Source: Cordylochernes scorpioides
Lineage: Eukaryota > Arthropoda > Arachnida > Pseudoscorpiones > Chernetidae
Direction: 5' to 3'
NCBI GenBank assembly: GCA_030710605.1
Contig: CP092864.1
Coordinates: 144,885,114 to 144,949,113, forward strand
Length of the DNA stretch: 64,000 bases
Part shown: piece after piece, positions 10,143 through 21,475 of the stretch
How positions within the stretch are numbered: position 1 is the stretch's first letter
Layout: the number at the start of each line of letters is the position of its first letter
Made by a program: the position numbers and the translations under genes
The notes under the pieces: generated by a model
What the model saw: only the letters and a program-made list of their open reading frames with translations
Told to the model about the DNA's origin: nothing
Database searches by the model: none

Positions 10143-10321
10143 GAAGTTATTCTTTGCCAACCAACAACGCAACAATTCGTTCATATTATTTTCACTGATA
10201 ATCATCATTTGTCCTTTTATTTTTAAAATAAAAGCTCAAGAGTTGAAAATTTCCATTCTCTACATGCAGAGAGTAGTATAAGGTCTGCAATGAGAAAAAT
10301 ATTTGAATAAAAAAATTGTTT
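10143..10321. other. AT-rich spacer
   Basis: No feature recognised. Confidence 0.4.
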
Positions 10322-10640
10322 TTTTTTTTTTTTTGCTCATCCCTGATACATGTGGTACAAGCCATGATAATCATGGTGGGTAGGGTAGGCGACTGCTTTT
10401 ACTGTAAGTACACCACAAATCTACACATGTGAAAAGCAGTTCGACTTTGCACTTACAAATGTGCCAGAGCCCCGTTTGGTTACTCGCACTCGCTGGTGGG
10501 GTTGGACATTTGCAAGAATCGGGGGCCATTAGGCTATTTTTTAAACAGAAAAAGTGCCCAATGCGGGAAACGAACCCTTGTCGTAGCGGTCGAAAACCAA
10601 CAGTCTAAACCATCCTTCCACCGATCCCCCATTTGTGATA
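10322..10640 (-). mobile_element. tRNA-derived SINE, family A
   Basis: Minus-strand full-length copy. The T-rich start of the plus-strand view is the A-rich tail, and the tRNA-like head with B box GGGTTCG lies near 10570. It inserted between the two heat-shock-element units. Confidence 0.8.
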
Positions 10641-10649
10641 ATAATGAGT

Positions 10650-11225
10650 AACAATCATCACTACCTCTACTATAAATATGCATCACATACATACAGCTTT
10701 ATTAAGACCACCGGTCTTATACAGATTCACCACAGGAAGAAAGCATAGATGGAGCTCCTATAATCCAGACAGCGCAGACCCCAACAGCCTCCAGGTCCGA
10801 CGCATGTCCAGTGGCCACAGAATCCACCGTACATAGGTTAGCGTATCACTGAAAAGGCGATTTTGTAATCAGCCCTGTTTTAGTCTTCACTTTCTTCATC
10901 TAAATAGACCACGACATTCGGCGATTCTATTAATCTCCTCCGAACGGTGACTGCGGTCTTGTAGAATTTATATAAACCAGAGACCTTGATCAAACATCAT
11001 TGTATTCATCCAGTTATATATTTGTTGACTATCGGATTGAGACAAGGATAAGTCGCCCAAGAATTATTTTCTATGATTCTCCAAACAAAAGCAATCACAT
11101 ATTGTATGCATGATTTCGTCTTGTATTCTGCTATTACATAGATCACAGGTTAAAGGACAGTTATTCTTCCAGCGCTTTGAACGATTTTCTGGAAAGAACA
11201 CCCATAGGAGTCTCAGTTGCGCAAA
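10650..11225 (-). pseudogene. LINE ORF2 C-terminal fragment
   Basis: On the minus strand from about 11225 the frame reads LFAQLRLLWVFFPENR, then a Cys/His cluster NCPLTCDLCNSRIQDEIMHT, typical of the zinc-binding segment that follows reverse transcriptase in LINEs. A TAA follows, after which the same frame continues for about 30 codons, so the gene is broken. A polyadenylation-type CTTAATAAAGCTGTATG occurs further on (near 10695). Catalytic RT motifs are absent. The LINE clade is not determinable. Confidence 0.55.
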
Positions 11226-11351
11226 AAGTCATTTAATTACCAGAGGAGTATTTGAAAGGTTGAGTAAATAAAAGCAATTTTCTGGTCGAAGTATATTTTA
11301 TTTTAGAGAAACATTTATTAAATTGCTATGTAGAATTTAAAAAAGGAGCGA

Positions 11352-11784
11352 ATTCCAGAATATAATGTTTTAGAACGTTCAAGAATAATATAGAAAAATC
11401 TAAAGCGATTGCGCAAGGCTTAGTGCTGGCGAATTTCTGATTGGCTAACCAACCATGGCCGTTCTGGAAAGATCTATTCCGGGATATATAGGGATGAAGA
11501 ACTCATGCAAGGGGAGTAGAAGAACGAAGCTACGTGGTGTACTTCAAGCAAGCTGCTGTCTCAAGAAGTCGGGTTGCTGCTTACTGCCGGAGTACTTCCT
11601 GGAAGAATCTAGAAGGTTCTACCAACTTCTGTCTCCTGTTCTGATCCTGCTTTCCGTCACTGTGCTGAAGTTGGTGAGTTTGTAACTTCTGTTTACTTCA
11701 TTGTTGTTTTATTTTTGCACTCTTCTGTAATTATTTTATCGATTAGGCTTAAATAAAGTCCTAAAGATCCTTTATACCCACGTT
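11352..11784 (+). promoter_or_regulatory. Promoter-like unit with heat-shock elements, copy 2 (or LTR)
   Basis: Direct repeat of 9659-10142. It has a perfect HSE GAAcgTTCaaGAA (11373-11385), GATTGGCT (about 11439), TTCtgGAAagATC (11462-11474), TATA box GATATATA (11483-11490) and GAAggTTC (11612-11619). Splice signals lie at 11674 (GTGAGT) and 11746 (TTAG), a 73-bp intron, and AATAAA at 11752. Exon length, splice sites and poly(A) signal are conserved between copies although reading frames are not. This argues for a non-coding or LTR role. Confidence 0.6.
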
Positions 11785-12534
11785 GGTTTGTCAACCAAAA
11801 AAAGCAAAAATAGCCTTTTAATAAGCCCTTGTGTTTGAAGTTTATATGTTAATTTTGTGATTAATTCTTTTTTTTTTTCAATTCATAGAAGCATTTTTCT
11901 AACCGATATATTCAATTTTTTATCATAATCATTTTTATAATATTATTTTTTTCTTAGTTAGTTATCAAATCATTTTGTAATTGTAGTTCCTTTTTTTTGT
12001 TGTTGTTGTGTTCCTTTTTGAGCAATAAAATATATATAGAACTAAGGTGTAATATTCAATTCAATCATATGGAACCAACATCGATTCATTTTTAAAACAA
12101 AGCAAAATCATAAGCTTATACAACTTTCACTTTTTCATACAACTTGCATATTAAGTACAATTGTTTATATTTTATTTTCTTTTTTTTTTATGTCGTTTGG
12201 TGGCAAATTTATGATTGGACCACACTGGGGTCGTCTGCAAGTTATTATTATATTGGAGAAGGGAAAGAATTCTCAACTTATCGATTTATAGATAAAGACG
12301 CTCTTTTAACTTACTTAGCATAATGAAGAAATTGATAAATAGCCTCATAAGCTCAATTAACTAATCAATATTTTAATTTTAATTAAAATTAGTTGTGCGC
12401 AATTACGTAAGTGATGAGAAATGGGGTATATGAAAAAGAAGAATATTAAATAAGATGTTGTGACTTTAACAAAATATGTTTGTGTGAACAATGGTTACCC
12501 AGAAATTATTTGAAAAAGAGGTAAAATAAAAATC
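11785..12534. other. AT-rich spacer, no gene recognised
   Basis: T-rich runs and no repeat family recognised. No ORF of note. Confidence 0.45.
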
Positions 12535-12660
12535 AGGTAAAAAGTTTCTTTTAATTTTGAATTTGAAAAATTTCGAGCAAATATACTGTTCTTCAACGGG
12601 CTGATACTTTATTAACAAAAGTTCTAAAATTATTTTGTGTAAAGATCATTTAGAGATTGT

Positions 12661-13197
12661 TTTTTTTTTTCTTATCTAAATACATGTTGGTACAGGCCAT
12701 GATAATCAAATTCTTCTTTCTTACTATTGGGTGAAGTAAAATGCGTCTGCCTTTGTCATTAAGACTGGGAGCATTACTCAGTGGCAGGCTGACTTAGCTC
12801 TAAAAGAAATGGCCGCCTCTGACATGAGGAACAGACTCCACGTACAGCTGCTCCTAACATGGAGTACAAACGCTACTCATCCTCTATCCCTGGATTAGGA
12901 GCCCTTACAGGGTACTATCAGCCGGGCCAGCTGAACCCAGGTTTTTTAGCGATCTTGTTACTGCTCCCATCCTCCTTTTTCATCCGGGCTTGGGACCGGC
13001 AAAGGCGGAGTTCATGATAACCATGGTGGGTAGAAGAAGGCGACTGCTTTTACTGTAAGTGCACCACATGTCTATACATGTGAAAAGCATGGCGACTTTG
13101 CACTTACAAATGTTTCAGAGCCCCGTTTAGTTACTTGCACTCGCTGGTTGGGTTGGACTTTTGCAAGAATCGGGAGTCATTGGAGCATTTTTAGAAA
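12661..13197 (-). mobile_element. 5'-truncated SINE A, itself interrupted
   Basis: Flanked by an 8-bp duplication AGAGATTG (12653-12660 and 13198-13205). Only the body and tail of SINE A are present; the tRNA-like head is missing. The SINE is split at ATGATAATC by the family-B insertion. Confidence 0.75.
12707..13014 (-). mobile_element. SINE-like retroposon, family B (nested)
   Basis: A near-complete B copy inside SINE A, with ATGATAATC to the left and ATGATAACC to the right as its probable target duplication. It fixes the relative age here: MITE N, then SINE A, then B. Confidence 0.75.
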
Positions 13198-13325
13198 AGA
13201 GATTGTACATAAAGTATTAGCCCGTTGAAGAGCAGTATATATTTGCTCGATAGCTTGTAAATTAAAAATTGAAAGAATCTTTTTACCTGATTTTTAGTTT
13301 TCCTTTTTCAAAAAATATGTTTGGT

Positions 13326-13669
13326 TTTAAAAGTGAAAATCATTTTTTTTTACACATTTGTTACCTTTTTGAAGAAATATTTTTATACAAACCTTATACT
13401 TCAATGATTCAAAAATAAAACATAGGTAAATATATAAGTAAATTGGTTTTTAGGATAAATATTTCAAAGTATTTAGATTTTAGCTAAACTTTTTTTCTAT
13501 ATAAAAATATGTAAATTTTTTCTAGAATTCTATATATTAAGAAAAAAGCCATTTCCTGATCGTGCAACAAAAAGTTTCTGATGGCTTGCGCCATCTATCG
13601 GAGTTTTTAATTTAAATAATTGATTAAAAATCAACGAATATAAATAATATATAATCAACGTATAATTCT
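13326..13669. other. AT-rich spacer with MITE S fragment
   Basis: Holds a family-S end at about 13555-13603 (GATGGCTTGCGCCATCTATC). Nothing else recognised. Confidence 0.45.
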
Positions 13670-13810
13670 TTTAAAAATGAACTATTTTTACTGCCCTTAC
13701 TGCAATAGAAAAATTAATGGGAGGGCCTGGCTCATCAGTGGTGAACCCTCTCAGCGGTTTCGCCAGTTTAAGCGTTGTAGTATGCAATTCCATATGGAAT
13801 CACAGTAAGG
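13670..13810. repeat. Family V repeat (hammerhead-like permuted motif)
   Basis: Repeat with TACTGCCCTTACTGCAATAG then GGGAGGG and, on the minus strand, CTGGC-GAAA followed by CTGATGA-GCCAG. Further copies: 15960-16100, 17970-18130, 29990-30150 and, degenerate, 6235-6285. The strings FYCPYC in one frame might suggest a zinc finger, but stops and frames differ among copies, so I treat it as non-coding. Confidence 0.55.
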
Positions 13811-13827
13811 ATGTCAGGAGGTATACA

Positions 13828-14030
13828 ATCATGGACAAAACCTAAGGAAGTTGTACCTTTTTAACATGTATATCGGGATTCAAACAATAACTCTGAAATA
13901 TATTTGATACAAAGTGACCTATATTGAAAACACATGATATAACAAGTGTTAACAAAATTGCCTCTGTCTCCTTCGAAAAAAAAAACACGACCGGCGATAT
14001 CAAAATATAAAACTTTCTTAAGTTTTGTTT
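13828..14030. repeat. Single copy of the 76-bp-related Tc1-like element
   Basis: Starts CATGGACAAAACCTAAGGAA, contains GGGATTCAAACAATAACTCT (inverted satellite unit) and ends CTTTCTTAAGTTTTG. It is the dispersed, non-tandem version of the element whose end is amplified at 6288 and 18612. Confidence 0.7.
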
Positions 14031-14299
14031 TAATTAATGTAGAAATAAGCTTCCAGATACGTATCTGTATGATCTACATAAATTTATCAAGCAATAATGG
14101 AGATTGATTTCTTGACTGAGAAGTAAAAGGTTGTATTCATTTTCTCTCTATTATTCATTTTGCTGTTTTGACCATTAACTAGTAGGTTCTATTCTAAGCG
14201 TTATCTTCGCCAACAAACCCACAACTTTATGAAGATATTTTTAACTTCCCGATAGATGGCAATATGTTATTAAGTAAAATAGTTCATGTATTGTTCATT

Positions 14300-14690
14300 A
14301 ATTAAACGACATTTAACAAGTTTTAACGCAAATGTTTCTTTTTACAGAACGAAAAAATCGTAATTTCAATTATTTTAGGGAGAAATAACGACTATTTCTA
14401 TCCTTAGGGATGAAATATGAAAGGATGAATTGTGAAGAGTAATGATGAACGGAAAAATAAAAGTGTGCAGGGATGGAAAACGAACCCACATTGTTCCGGC
14501 AGATGCCATCGCTGGACACTTTTATTTTTCCGTTCATCATTACTCTTCACAATTCATCCTTTCATACTTCATCCCTAAATATAGGAATAGTCGTTATTTC
14601 TCCTTAAAATAAATAAAATTACGATTTTTCGTTCTGTAAAATAAGAACATTTACGGTAAAACTTGTTAAACGTCGTTCTATAATGATAGC
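14300..14690. repeat. Foldback element F3
   Basis: Inverted arms 14303-14460 and 14515-14690 with the F-family core. The centre keeps a shortened tRNA-like remnant (ACGAACCCACA ... GCTGGACAC), intermediate between F2 with the cloverleaf and F1 without it. Confidence 0.75.
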
Positions 14691-14749
14691 CGCATTATAT
14701 TATGTTATATTGTTAATTAATGTTTGTACTGTTTACAGAATGTTGTCTT

Positions 14750-15910
14750 AGAATTGATATAAACTGCATGATGATCCGATACCACTTCGACATGCTGTCT
14801 GATCAAAATCTGGATTCTCTGAATTTGTGTTCTGGTGATGGGTGACTTCTAGTCCTAGATGGTGACCATACCCTTCCATGTCTCTCGTAACATCTCCTTT
14901 TTTACTTATTCCATGATACAGGCCATGATAGTCATATTGGATAGTTGCATTCTAGATGATCCGATACCAATTCGACATGCTACCTGATCAAAATCTAGAT
15001 TCTCTGAAATTCTGTTCTCTTCTTCTTTCTTATCTCCACTCAATCGTATTAAGGTGTTAAGCTTGTAAAGCTTGTTGATGGTGTCTGTTGGGGATGAGTA
15101 GAGCACATCAATGGATTAGAGGAGATTTGACAACCATCATGACATCATTTCTGTTCTGATGATTGGTGACTCCTAGTCGTTGATGGTGACCATATCCTTC
15201 CATGTCTCTCGTACCTTCTCCTTTTTTACTTATCTCACGATACAGGCCATGATATTCATAATGGATAGTTGCATTCTAGATGATCCGATACCACTTCGAC
15301 ATGCTACCTGATCAAAATCTAAATTCTCTGAGTTTCTATTCTGGTGATGGGTGGCTTCTAGTCGTAGATGGTCACCATATCCTTCCATGTCTCTCGTACC
15401 ATCTCCTTTTTTACTTATCCCACGATACAGGCCATGATAGCCATAATGGATAGTTGCATTCTAAATCACCCGATACCACTTCGACATGCTACATGGTAAA
15501 AATTTAGATTCTCTGAGATTCTGTTCGGATGATTGGTGGCTTCTTGTCGTAGATGGTAACTATATCCTTCCAGGTATCTCGCACCAACATCTTTTTTACT
15601 TATCCCACGATACAGGCCATGATAGCCATAATGGATAGTTGCATTCTGGATGTCCCGATTCCACTTCGACATGATACCTGATGAAAGTCTGGATTCTCTG
15701 AAATTCTGTTCTCTTCTTCTCTTCTTTATCTCCACTCAATCATATTAGGGTGTCAGCTTGTAAAGCTTGTTGATGGTGTCTGTTGGGGATGAGTAGAGCA
15801 CATCAATGGATGAGAGGAGATTTGACAACCATCTTGACATTATTTCTGTTCTGTTGATGGGTGGCTTCTAGTCGTAGATGGTGGCCATACACCACGATAC
15901 AGGCTATGAT
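14750..15910. repeat. Composite tandem repeat from SINE pieces
   Basis: About five diverged units of roughly 180-230 bp share GATCCGATACCACTTCGACA, CTTCTAGTCGTAGATGGT and ACTTATCCCACGATACAGGC. The last part matches the 3' end of SINE A, and interspersed ACTCAATCATATTAGGGTGT pieces match the 3' end of family B. It seems to be a tandem expansion of a composite insertion. No conserved ORF. Confidence 0.65.
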
Positions 15911-15959
15911 AGATATAATGGATAGTTAGAGACTGATTTTCTTGCCAGTGCACCACAAA

Positions 15960-16100
15960 GCGGTTCGATTCTGTATATGATCCGAATGGCCCAATACAGA
16001 ATGGTAGACTAAAATGGCGAAAACGCCAGGATATTTCACGACTGATGAGACAAACCTTCCCTAAATTTTCTCTAATTGTAAGGACAGTCTAAATGTTTTG
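15960..16100 (+). repeat. Family V repeat, diverged copy
   Basis: Contains TGGC-GAAAA and CTGATGA-GACA on the plus strand in the same arrangement as other V copies. AT-rich DNA with an (AT)n tract at 16243-16262 follows, up to 16760, with no gene. Confidence 0.45.
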
Positions 16101-16764
16101 TTCGGAAAATAGCAATTCACGTTAAATAGTTTCATTTATTGCCTATAGATAACGTGTAAATTGCCTTATGTTTAATTGCATAATTTATTTTTAAAGACGG
16201 TTCATCCAATCGTATTAAACCTTTCTCTCGTATACAAACATAATATATATATATATATATATTGAAATTTATTTCAATTTTATATATTAGTTTCATTTTT
16301 ATCTTTCAATACATTCCTGTTTGTTTCCCTTCAATAGTAAAATTGTTTACATTAAAGTTTAGATCAAAGGAGATAACTATCAATAATTGCACTATTTAGA
16401 ATTACAAATTGGTGTTGGTTTAGAGATGAATGAATTCAAACACTGTTTAGTTTTCCTTAGCTCTTAAGTAAATAGACTTTTAGATTCTCAGAGCTGAGGT
16501 CGATGTTTCATTTAAATTAATACTCAGTGTTTTATTTTATCATCATCACACAGACTCTTAATTCATTGGAGTTCGTGTCCTCCAAATCTCTCATGTAATT
16601 ACTAATTGATCACAATCTAATCTTACCCTTAATTAGTTTCTAATTGCAATTTTTGATCTCTTAACCCGATACTGAAATCCGTTGTGACGATGAAGGGTCT
16701 TCAATCTTAACAACGTTTATAGTATTTTTCATAAGGCAATATATATTTTTTATTATTTGACATA

Positions 16765-17110
16765 ACTACGCCCTTGCCGGTCTCAAGCCCGGAGGGGGAG
16801 CAGTAACAAGCTCACTAAAAATCTGGGCTCAGCTGGCCCGGTTGATAGTACCCTGTAAGGGCTCCAGGAATACAGGATGAGCAGCGTTTGTACTCCATGT
16901 TAGGAGCGGCTGCACATGGCGTCTGTTCCTCATGTCAGAGGCGGCCATTTCTTTTGGAGCTAAGTCGGCCTGCCACTGAGTAGTGCTCCCAGTCTTAATG
17001 ACAAAGGCAAACGCATTCTACTTCACCCAGTCATGATGAATGTCAACCATCAAGGGTCACAACTTGATACCCTGATATGATTGAGTGGAATTAAGAAAGA
17101 AGAAGAATAT
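16765..17110 (+). mobile_element. SINE-like retroposon, family B
   Basis: Plus-strand copy starting GCCCTTGCCGG and ending GAGTGGAATTAAGAAAGAAG. Diverged about as much as the others. Non-coding. Confidence 0.75.
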
Positions 17111-17384
17111 TATTTGACATATTGGAAACAATATCCCAGCTTGGGATACTTGCGCCTAAATACATTTTAGCAACTTATATACAATTCAATAAACAAGACT
17201 AAAAAGAAAATTAAAACTGAAAGGTTGGTTTTCTCAAACACAAAAGAAAGTCTGCAATAAATTTACAAAAATTATTGAATTTTACATTGGTGTCTTTGTT
17301 ATATACAAACTAGCCGAATGACCCGGGCAACACCCGTGTTTTACCGGATTGAATGTTTTGATTCAAATACTATTTGTTACACAA

Positions 17385-17545
17385 TTATAAATTGGCGCCT
17401 TAAATAAATGCATATATTAGTTAATAACTATAGCCTATGTGCTTTATCTGTCTATGTACTGTTGGCTTCCGTAGGCGTCTCTTACTGGGAAAAAGAAAGA
17501 GAGGATTCCATTTAGTTATTAACTAATATATGCATTTATTTAAGG
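17385..17545. repeat. Small palindrome
   Basis: TAAATAAATGCATATATTAG at about 17402 is matched by its complement at 17523-17542. The inner part has a (GAAAAAG)-rich stretch. The following 17545-17760 is more GC-rich with a G(10) run; no gene recognised there. Confidence 0.5.
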
Positions 17546-17969
17546 AGCGACCCCGCTCCAACACAATAGTTACAAAAAACAAAAAACGAGTGGGGGGGGG
17601 GGCAAAGTAAAATACAAAGTGTCTCGCGTAGTGGTGGCGCCATCGTAGCCACGTGATCGTAGCCAACCAATAGGAGAGCGCCATTCCAAAAAAAAAAAAA
17701 GCAAACGGTGACAGAGATGATGACGCTCGTAACTGTATATAGAATTCGCACATTTCTTCGATGGGATAAAAATGATTACTTCTGTAGCTGTGAAAGAATG
17801 GACATTCTATTAATAAATGTATTGAGTGTTGGTTTTCTTTTCCACAGAAATAGCTAGGATCATCTGTTGCCCCGAATTTCGCCAGAAATTCTCCAATAAG
17901 GCACTATAAAGCGTTCTCTATACATAAGAAATACAAATATTAACCATGAATGTCTCTTTTTCAGAAAAA

Positions 17970-18130
17970 ACAATATTCTAATGTTCTTAATGAGATGGAA
18001 AATATTGAAGACTTGGCTCATATTCCGGCCTGATGGATTAAATTGGAGAAACAGGTGGGAGGGTTCACCACTGATGAGCCAAGCCTTCCCAATATATTTC
18101 ATCGCAGTAAGGACAGTAGAAGTTTGTTTT
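17970..18130 (+). repeat. Family V repeat
   Basis: On the plus strand it has TTGGA-GAAAC and CTGATGA-GCCAA, with TTGG facing CCAA, then CATCGCAGTAAGGACAGTAG. The open frame across it on the minus strand (18102-17860) has no recognisable domain and is not conserved in the other copies. Confidence 0.5.
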
Positions 18131-18224
18131 ATTTTTAAAAGAAAGATTCGTACTTAGTGTTTTTATATTTATTAATTTATCTTCCACTCGATCTTGGTTC
18201 TGCTTTAGTAAATATATTTACCAG

Positions 18225-18475
18225 ATTTTTTCTTCTTCTTTTTTCTCCACTCAATCATATTAGGCTATCAAGCTTGAAAAGCTTGAGACTTTTGATGTTG
18301 TCTGCTGGGGATGAGTAGAGCTCATTAATGGATGTTTCAATACAGTTAATAAGGTGTTTTGGGGTTGCAGGTTGACACTTAGTACATAGTGGGAAAACCT
18401 TGCAACCTTTCTGGAATGTCATTATACGTAGATGATCAGACTTAAGTCTGGAAATCAAAGGCTGTAATGTAATGG
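18225..18475 (-). repeat. Repeat related to family B 3' end (family D)
   Basis: Minus-strand element ending ACTCAATCATATTAG-like then AAGAAG, with a body containing GGGGATGAGTAGAGCTCAT. The same body fragments appear near 15090, 15790 and 52860. It is probably a sister of family B using the same 3' tail. Confidence 0.5.
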
Positions 18476-18611
18476 TGGTTTTATTTTTTGAAAAAAAAAA
18501 ATATTTTCTTACTGAATTTACTGTAATAATAATATATTGGGATCACAACGTTGAGAATTATTTACGCGGTTATGTTTATTTTTTGAAACTAAACAATCAT
18601 TATATCTCTTT

Positions 18612-20847
18612 TACACTCATGGACAAAATTAAGAAAGTGGAAAGTCTTTGATATCACCAGACATCTGTTTTGATCAGACTTCCCTATCTCGTGTGCCTTC
18701 AATATCTTTCAGAGTTATTGTCTGAATCCCGATATACATGCTAAAAGGTACAAATTTCATAAGTTTTGTCCATAAGTGTATCTTTCAGAGTTATTGTCTG
18801 AATCCCGATATATATGGTAAAAGGTACAACTACCTTAAGTTTTCCCATAAGTGTATCTTTCAGAGTTATTGTCTCAATCCCGATATACAGGCTAAAAGGT
18901 ACAAATTCCTTAAGTTTTGTCCATAAGTGTATCTTTCAGAGTTATTGTCTGAATCCCGATATACATGCCAAAAGGTACAACTTTCTCAAGTTTCGTCTAT
19001 GAGTTTATCTTTCTGAGTTATTGTCTGAATCCCGATATACATGCTAAAATGTACAACTTCCTTAAGTTTTGTCCATAAGTGTATCTTTCAGAGTTATTGT
19101 CTGAATCCCGATATACATGCTAAAAGGTACAACTTCCTTAAGTTTTGTTCATGAGTGTATCTTTCAGAGTTATTGTCTAAATCCCGATATACATGCTAAA
19201 AGGTACAACTTCCTTAAGTTTTGTTCATGAGTGTATCTTTCAGAGTTATTGTCTGAATCCCGATATACATGCTGAAAGGTACAAATTCCTTAAGTTTTGT
19301 CCATGAGTGTATCTTTCAGAATTATTGTCTGAATCCCGATATACATGCTAAAAGGTACAAATTCCTTAAGTTTTTTCCATAAGTGTATCTTTCTGGGTTA
19401 TTTTCTGAATCCCGATATACATGCTAAAATGTACAACTTCCTTAGGTTTTGTCCATAAGTGTATCTTTCAGAGTTATTGTCTGAATCCCGATATAAATGC
19501 TAAAAGGTACAACTTCCTTAAGTTTTGTTCATGAATGTATCTCTCAGAGTTATTGTCTTAATCCCGATATATATGCTAAAAGGTACAACTTCCTTAAGTT
19601 TTGTCCATGAGTGATTCTTTCAGAGTTATTGTCTAAATCCCGATATACATGCTAAAAGGTACAACTTCATTAAGTTTTGTCCATGAATGTATCTCTCAGA
19701 GTTATTGTCCGAATCCCGATATACATACTAAAAGGTACAACTTCCTTAAGTTTTGTCCATGAGTGTATATTTCATAGTTATTGTCTAAATACAGTTATAC
19801 ATGCTAAAAGTTACAACTTCCTTAAGTTTTGTCCATGAGTGTATATTTCATAGTTATTGTCTGAATCCCGATATACATGCTAAAAGGTACAACTTCCTTA
19901 AGTTTTGTCCATGAGTGTATCTTTCAGAGTTATTGTCTGAATCCTGATATACATGCTAAAAGGTACAACTTCCTTAAGTTTTGTCCATGAGTATATCTTT
20001 CAGAGTTATTGTCTGAATCCCGATATACATGCTAAAAGGTACAACTTCCTTAAGTTTTGCCCATGAGTATATCTTTCAGAGTTATTGTCTGAATCCCGAT
20101 ATACATGCTAAAAGGTACAACTTCCTTAAGTTTTGTCACTGAGTGTAACTTTCAGAGTTATTGTCTGAATCCAGATATACATGCTAAAAGGTACAACTTC
20201 CTTAAGTTTTGTCCATGAGTGTATATTTCAGAGTTATTGTCTCAATATTGTCCTCACTTCTTTTTTCTAGATTTAATTCATTTTGTCTCCTCTCTAATTG
20301 TAAATACGCTGCTGTATCACCTCATAAGCATAAATAAATACCGATATACATGCTAAAAGGTACAACTTCCTTAAGTTTTGTCCATGAGTGTATATTTCAG
20401 AGTTATTGTCTCAATCCCGATATATATGCTAAAAGGTACAACTTCCTTAAGTTTTGTCCATGAGTATAACTTTCAGAGTTATTGTCTGAATCCCGATATA
20501 CATGTTAAAAGGTACAACTTCCTTAAGTTTTGTCCATGAGTGTATCTTTCAGAGTTATTGTCTGAATCCTGATATACATGCTAAAAGGTACAACTTCCTT
20601 AAGTTTTGTCCATGAGTGTATCTTTCAGAGTTATTGTCTGAATCCCGATATACATGCTAAAAGGTACAACTTCCTTAAGTTTTGTCCATGAATGTATCTC
20701 TCAGAGTTATTTTCTGAATCCCGATATAAATGCTAAAAGGTACAAATTCCTTAAGTTTTGTCCATAAGTGTATCTTTCAGAGTTATTGTCTGAATCCCGA
20801 TATACATGCTAAAAGGTACAACTTCCTTAAGTTTTGTCCATGAGTGA
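18612..20847. repeat. 76-bp satellite, array 2 (about 28 units)
   Basis: Near-perfect 76-bp units: GTGTATCTTTCAGAGTTATT, GTCTGAATCCCGATATACAT, GCTAAAAGGTACAACTTCCT, TAAGTTTTGTCCATGA. A 100-bp unrelated piece interrupts at about 20243-20340. The array begins with the same ACTCATGGACAAAATTAAG end as array 1, so it grew by tandem amplification of a transposon terminus. Short ORFs inside are by-products. Confidence 0.9.
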
Positions 20848-21034
20848 AGTTTTGGGTTCTAATACATATTGACCAAATAACATTTCTTGACAAATGAAGA
20901 AACGAAAACCAGATACGTGTTTTAGTTTGTTGGCCCTGCTTCAACAATTATAAGAATTGGCCTTTAAGTTTCATTTAAAATAAAAGAATTGGTATTTCAA
21001 GTTAAAAATGAGTTAGAACTCAAAACTATATGGC
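20848..21034. other. AT-rich spacer
   Basis: Nothing recognised. Confidence 0.4.
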
Positions 21035-21305
21035 CACGATAATCATGGTGAGTAGAAGTAGGCAACTGTTTTAATGTAAGTGCACCACATGTCTACACAT
21101 GTGAAAAGTAATTCGACTTTGCACTTACAAATATAACAGAGCCCCCTTTTGGTTACTTGCAATCGCTGGTGGGGTTGGACTTTTGCAAGAATCAGGGGCC
21201 ATTGAAGATTTTTTTAATCAGAAAAAAAGTGTCCGATGCGGGAAATGAACCCAGGTCGTAGCGGTTTAAAACCATAGGTTTAGGCCATCCTTCCACCGAC
21301 CCCCG
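21035..21305 (-). mobile_element. tRNA-derived SINE, family A
   Basis: Minus-strand copy with the tRNA-like head near 21232-21303 and B box remnants (ATGAACCCAGG). It lacks part of the 3' tail. Confidence 0.75.
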
Positions 21306-21475
21306 GTTTAATTATCTAAGTTACATTGGGTAAAATATAGAAAAAAGCATCTCTTCTGATCGCCCAGCTGGAACCCCTTTAACAACCGATTTCGTGCATT
21401 TTCCTTGCTCTTCTCTTTCGAAATATAATCCTTTGCCAGCAATTTTAGATAATAAACTAAACGTCTAAGAATGAG

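Larger units (their letters stand above)
12535..13325. repeat. MITE family N, copy 1, with nested SINEs
   Basis: Inverted arms (CTTCAACGGGCTGATACTTT near 12592 and its complement near 13215) form a hairpin element related to 30310-30640. A SINE-A piece interrupts it, and a family-B retroposon in turn interrupts that. Confidence 0.7.
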
